Made by a program: the position numbers and the translations under genes | Shown: positions 5,929 to 6,922 of the stretch, one piece after another | Position numbering within the stretch: the stretch's first letter is position 1 | Layout: every line of letters begins with the position of its first letter | Notes under the pieces: generated by a model | Databases searched by the model: none | The model's input: only the letters and a program-made list of their open reading frames with translations | What the model was told of the DNA's origin: nothing | Source of the DNA: Rhodospirillaceae bacterium | Lineage (GTDB): Bacteria; Pseudomonadota; Alphaproteobacteria; MPNO01; UBA2964 | NCBI GenBank assembly: GCA_018660305.1 | Contig: JABJKO010000153.1 | Coordinates: forward strand, 1-6,922 | Direction of reading: 5' to 3' | DNA: 6,922 bases

Positions 5929-6165
5929 GATTTAGGTCCGAAGCTGAATGAGAAACAGACACCCATACGCGGAATTGTCACTTCCGGTAATGACCCAACT
6001 CGGACATCCTACAAAACAAGCCGCGGTTCGGGATTGGGGGGGTCTGGCTCGTGTCGCGACATACTGTCCCGGCGCGCTTTTGGCACTAGGGACTACAGCA
6101 AGAATCTAGTTAGGCTATGGACATAAGTAATTTGCCGGATGCCAATCGCGGTGGTGGACCGATAC

Positions 6166-6178
6166 GATGCGTCGCATC
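6166..6178. promoter_or_regulatory. 13-bp palindrome GATGCG-T-CGCATC, possible operator
   Basis: Two perfect 6-bp arms flank a central T, 142 bp upstream of the dioxygenase start. The flanking bases do not extend the symmetry. It may be a regulator site for the dioxygenase gene, or chance in GC-rich DNA. Confidence 0.28.
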
Positions 6179-6304
6179 CTGGTCAAAAGCGCCGCGGAAT
6201 CGGGGTCGAGAATATGGAGGGATGCGCGCCACTGGAACCGAAATAATTGGCTTGAGGCTGTCTTGGTGAGGCGGCCTTGCGATCCAGCTCATTCGATCGT
6301 TGTC

Positions 6305-6310
6305 AGGAGG
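6305..6310 (+). promoter_or_regulatory. Strong Shine-Dalgarno of the dioxygenase gene
   Basis: AGGAGG, a perfect match to the anti-Shine-Dalgarno core, lies 10 nt before the ATG at 6321 and fixes that start. It is the strongest ribosome-binding site in the window. Confidence 0.8.
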
Positions 6311-6320
6311 AATTAGCTAA

Positions 6321-6922
6321 ATGACGTACGACAGCATCACGGTAATGCAATCGAGTCCGCATGTCGGGGCGGAAATCGGCAATGTGGATCTGAGCAAGCC
6401 GCTGTCCAACCGGGAAGTGGAGGAAATCCGCAACGCTATCAACTCACACGGCGTCGTGTTCTTCCGCGATCAGGAACTCGATCCCGAATCCCATGACCGG
6501 TTCATCCGGTATTTCGGTGAGCCCCATGTTCACGCTGGCGGCAAGAGTACAATGTCGAAGGCGGTGCCCGGCTATCCCGCGCTGCGCAAACAGCATTTCG
6601 ACAGGAATTCCACTATTATCGCCGGGGAGAGATGGCACTCGGATCAGAGCTGCGCCGAGATCCCGCCCATGTACAGCGTGCTCTATCAGGAAATCATCCC
6701 GCCCGATGGCGGCGGCAACACCATGTTCCTGTCCGCCGCCAAGGCCTATGAGGAGCTGAGCCCGGGCATGAAGGCCTATCTCGAGGGCAAGACGGCCACC
6801 CATAACGCCGAGGCGGCCTTCATAGCGAAACAGACCAAGGACAATAAGGAGACCCATCTGGTCGCGGAACATCCCATGGTGGTGGAACATCCGGAAACCG
6901 GCCGCAAGGTGCTGTTCGTCAA
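6321..6922 (+). CDS. TauD/TfdA-family Fe(II)/2-oxoglutarate dioxygenase (3' end off window)
   Basis: The first 200 residues of a TauD/TfdA-type dioxygenase are present. Members couple 2-oxoglutarate decarboxylation to hydroxylation of a substrate such as taurine or an aryloxyacetate, often releasing sulfite or a phenol. The amino domain (IGNVDLSKPLS...HGVVFFRDQEL) and the iron-binding HxD motif WHSDQS (H106, D108) are clear. The segment AEHPMVV-HPETGRKVLFV near residues 182-200 is the conserved block that in relatives continues N-x-x-(F/Y). The distal iron histidine and the 2-oxoglutarate-binding arginine would lie past the edge; relatives are about 280-300 residues. The frame has no stop to the window end. 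Start choice rests on AGGAGG 10 nt upstream. It is co-oriented with the Mo-hydroxylase operon but separated by 422 bp, so it probably has its own promoter. Substrate unknown. Confidence 0.93.
   Translation, partial: MTYDSITVMQSSPHVGAEIGNVDLSKPLSNREVEEIRNAINSHGVVFFRDQELDPESHDRFIRYFGEPHVHAGGKSTMSKAVPGYPALRKQHFDRNSTIIAGERWHSDQSCAEIPPMYSVLYQEIIPPDGGGNTMFLSAAKAYEELSPGMKAYLEGKTATHNAEAAFIAKQTKDNKETHLVAEHPMVVEHPETGRKVLFV

Larger units (their letters stand above)
5899..6320. other. 422-bp intergenic region, no convincing gene
   Basis: No reading frame here resembles a protein. A 50-codon plus-strand frame (6117-6269) and a 60-codon minus-strand frame (6292-6110) overlap each other and look random. 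The stretch holds two short perfect palindromes: TGTCGCGACA (6052-6061) and GATGCG-T-CGCATC (6166-6178). It ends with the ribosome-binding site of the dioxygenase gene. Base composition is more mixed than in the flanking genes. I see no confident promoter. TTGGCA at 6080-6085 is a fair -35 but lacks a good -10 at normal distance. Readthrough from the hydroxylase operon into the dioxygenase is possible but unproven over this length. Confidence 0.6.

Noticed and set aside
6081..6096. Possible sigma54 promoter beginning TGGCAC
   Set aside because: The -24 element matches, but the required GC of the -12 element is absent at the correct spacing (ACTAC instead of TTGCA-like).
6117..6269. 50-codon plus-strand open frame between the operon and the dioxygenase
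   Set aside because: No ribosome-binding site, random-looking composition rich in Gly and Arg, and no recognisable domain.
6110..6292. 60-codon minus-strand open frame in the same gap
   Set aside because: Overlaps the other weak frame antisense; no supporting signal or homology that I can recognise.

Overview
The window looks like accessory catabolic DNA from a GC-rich proteobacterium, most likely an alphaproteobacterium. This is inferred from the strongly GC-biased third codon positions and from protein style, not from any marker gene. It holds four real protein-coding genes in two transcription directions, one partial gene at the right edge, one possible 32-residue membrane peptide, and two sizeable non-coding stretches (1-546 and 5899-6320).

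Layout. Positions 1-546 carry a strong bidirectional intrinsic terminator (83-123), a second hairpin (154-180), a candidate mini-gene on the minus strand (323-225) and an AT-rich island (381-480, 23 G+C in 100 bases). The island contains a perfect 26-bp palindrome (424-449) and an extra half-site 43 bp away. A UbiD-family prenylated-FMN decarboxylase follows on the minus strand (1977-547). It diverges across a 162-bp control region from a tight plus-strand operon of three genes (2140-5898). These encode a complete molybdenum hydroxylase of the xanthine dehydrogenase family in the order FAD subunit, [2Fe-2S] subunit, molybdopterin subunit. The first pair overlaps by ATGA and the second pair is 7 nt apart. 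After a 422-bp gap with no convincing gene, a TauD/TfdA-type Fe(II)/2-oxoglutarate dioxygenase starts at 6321 and runs off the right edge.

How the genes may work together. The cofactor-binding residues I could place are present in the decarboxylase and in all three hydroxylase subunits. The large subunit lacks the AYRCSFR loop and copper-ligand cysteine of form I CO dehydrogenase (it reads QYRAVGHP), so the enzyme is a cox-like hydroxylase of organic substrates and not a CO dehydrogenase. A UbiD enzyme beside a three-subunit Mo hydroxylase has a known parallel in HMF/furfural catabolism (HmfF with HmfABC). A pathway that hydroxylates and decarboxylates an aromatic or heteroaromatic acid is therefore reasonable, with the dioxygenase a possible further oxidative step. 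The substrate cannot be read from the sequence. No transcription regulator, UbiX-type prFMN synthase, CoA ligase, transporter or Mo-enzyme maturation factor is present in the window.
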